A stretch of 7,234 nt of DNA. It comes from Treponema sp. GTDB taxonomy: Bacteria > Spirochaetota > Spirochaetia > Treponematales > Treponemataceae. The position numbers and the translations under genes are program-made. Of this stretch, positions 6,827 to 7,234 are shown one piece after another. Location: contig JAFYDO010000150.1 in NCBI GenBank assembly GCA_017544745.1, positions 1-7,234 on the forward strand. Reading direction: 5' to 3'. Under the pieces are notes generated by a model. That model saw only the letters and a list, made by a program, of their open reading frames with translations. It had not been told where the DNA came from and searched no databases. Position 1 is the stretch's first letter. Every line of letters begins with the position of its first letter.

Positions 6827-7234
6827 ATGAAGAAAGTTTTATTAAGTTTAATCGTTGTATTGATGACTTTGGCTATTGTCGGATGTAAAAAACCGACAGA
6901 TGAAAGCAGTTCATCAAATAGTTCAAATGGGGCCGCCGGTGATGATGCTGGTGGTGTAAACGGTGCTGGCGGATCAGGAGCAGGTGGTTCTGGCGGAGCA
7001 GGTGGCTCTGGTGGCGGCAACGGTGCTGCAACTCCAACACGCACAAAAGCAACAGGAAAAATCGGTGAATGGGAAGGCGTATACGAGGTTGGAGACATAG
7101 TATTTACCGACGGCAGTGCAACTCCTTATTCAAAAACTCTTACTCTAACAAACGAACAGAAAGCAGCTGCTATTGCGGTGATTTTCTATAAGGGGACAGG
7201 GCTTAACAGCTACGTCAACCATAAGGATGACACC
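6827..7234 (+). CDS. Gly-rich surface lipoprotein, N-terminal part (runs off right edge)
   Basis: The frame is open for 136 codons to the end of the window. MKKVLLSLIVVLMTLAIVGC is a lipoprotein signal with lipobox I-V-G-C; C20 would be lipidated. A Ser/Asn-rich stretch (27-34) is followed by a long Gly/Ala/Ser linker (about 35-68, units such as GAGGSGAGGSGG), a flexible tether from the membrane. From about residue 76 a folded domain begins: GEWEGVYEVGDIVFTDG, then LTLTNEQKAAAIAVIFYKGTGLNS. From memory, this VGDIVFxDG...QKAAAIAVIFYKGT pattern recurs in treponemal lipoproteins and resembles the start of DUF1566-like domains; this needs a search. Its function is unknown. It diverges from groEL and has strong operator-like sequences just upstream, so its expression may be regulated. 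The rest of the domain lies outside the window. Confidence 0.88.
   Translation, partial: MKKVLLSLIVVLMTLAIVGCKKPTDESSSSNSSNGAAGDDAGGVNGAGGSGAGGSGGAGGSGGGNGAATPTRTKATGKIGEWEGVYEVGDIVFTDGSATPYSKTLTLTNEQKAAAIAVIFYKGTGLNSYVNHKDDT

Noticed and set aside
6757..7098. 113-codon proline-rich open frame on the minus strand
   Set aside because: Its proline run is the complement of the lipoprotein's glycine-rich tether; it crosses the intergenic operators and has no support as a gene.

Overview
The window looks like the chromosome of a treponeme or close spirochaete relative. The basis is moderate base composition, a stand-alone groEL with no groES beside it, exported proteins with short N-terminal signals, an outer-membrane-barrel-like protein paired with an exported FecR-domain protein, and a glycine-rich lipoprotein whose C-terminal part has a sequence style I associate with treponemal surface lipoproteins. 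The genus is an inference from recall; no marker in the window settles it.

Layout. From about 4956 down to base 1, five genes lie head to tail on the minus strand with gaps of 10 and 28 bases followed by overlaps of 32 and 11 bases, so they read as one operon. In transcription order they are: a 159-residue exported protein of unknown function (4441-4920); a 371-residue predicted outer-membrane beta-barrel (3315-4430); a 286-residue exported FecR-domain protein (2426-3286); a 737-residue single-chain ECF transporter core in which two EcfA ATPase domains and one EcfT membrane domain are fused (244-2457); and the start of a zinc-ribbon NUDIX hydrolase that runs off the left edge (1-254). A sigma70-like promoter lies so close to the first start codon that its mRNA may be leaderless. 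The ECF gene carries two copies of a 23-base repeat exactly at the ATPase/EcfT junction, read in frame as VLRQAQEPH.

Upstream of that operon, separated by a strong intrinsic terminator (4972-5011), is groEL (5029-6654, minus strand). Diverging from groEL across a 172-base intergenic region is a plus-strand lipoprotein gene (6827 to the right edge, incomplete). The intergenic region has no CIRCE element. It does contain three GTAAACC-type half-sites at an exact 10-base pitch (6764-6790), followed by a perfect 14-base palindrome (6793-6806), just upstream of the lipoprotein gene.

How the genes may work together: the operon joins three envelope proteins (periplasmic or outer membrane) to an inner-membrane vitamin/metal transporter core and a nucleotide hydrolase. 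The ECF core would need a substrate-binding S component, which is not in this window, so the substrate is unknown. A shared role in uptake across both membranes is possible but is only an inference from gene order. No RNA genes, insertion sequences or CRISPR arrays were seen, and there is no gene-free stretch longer than 172 bases.
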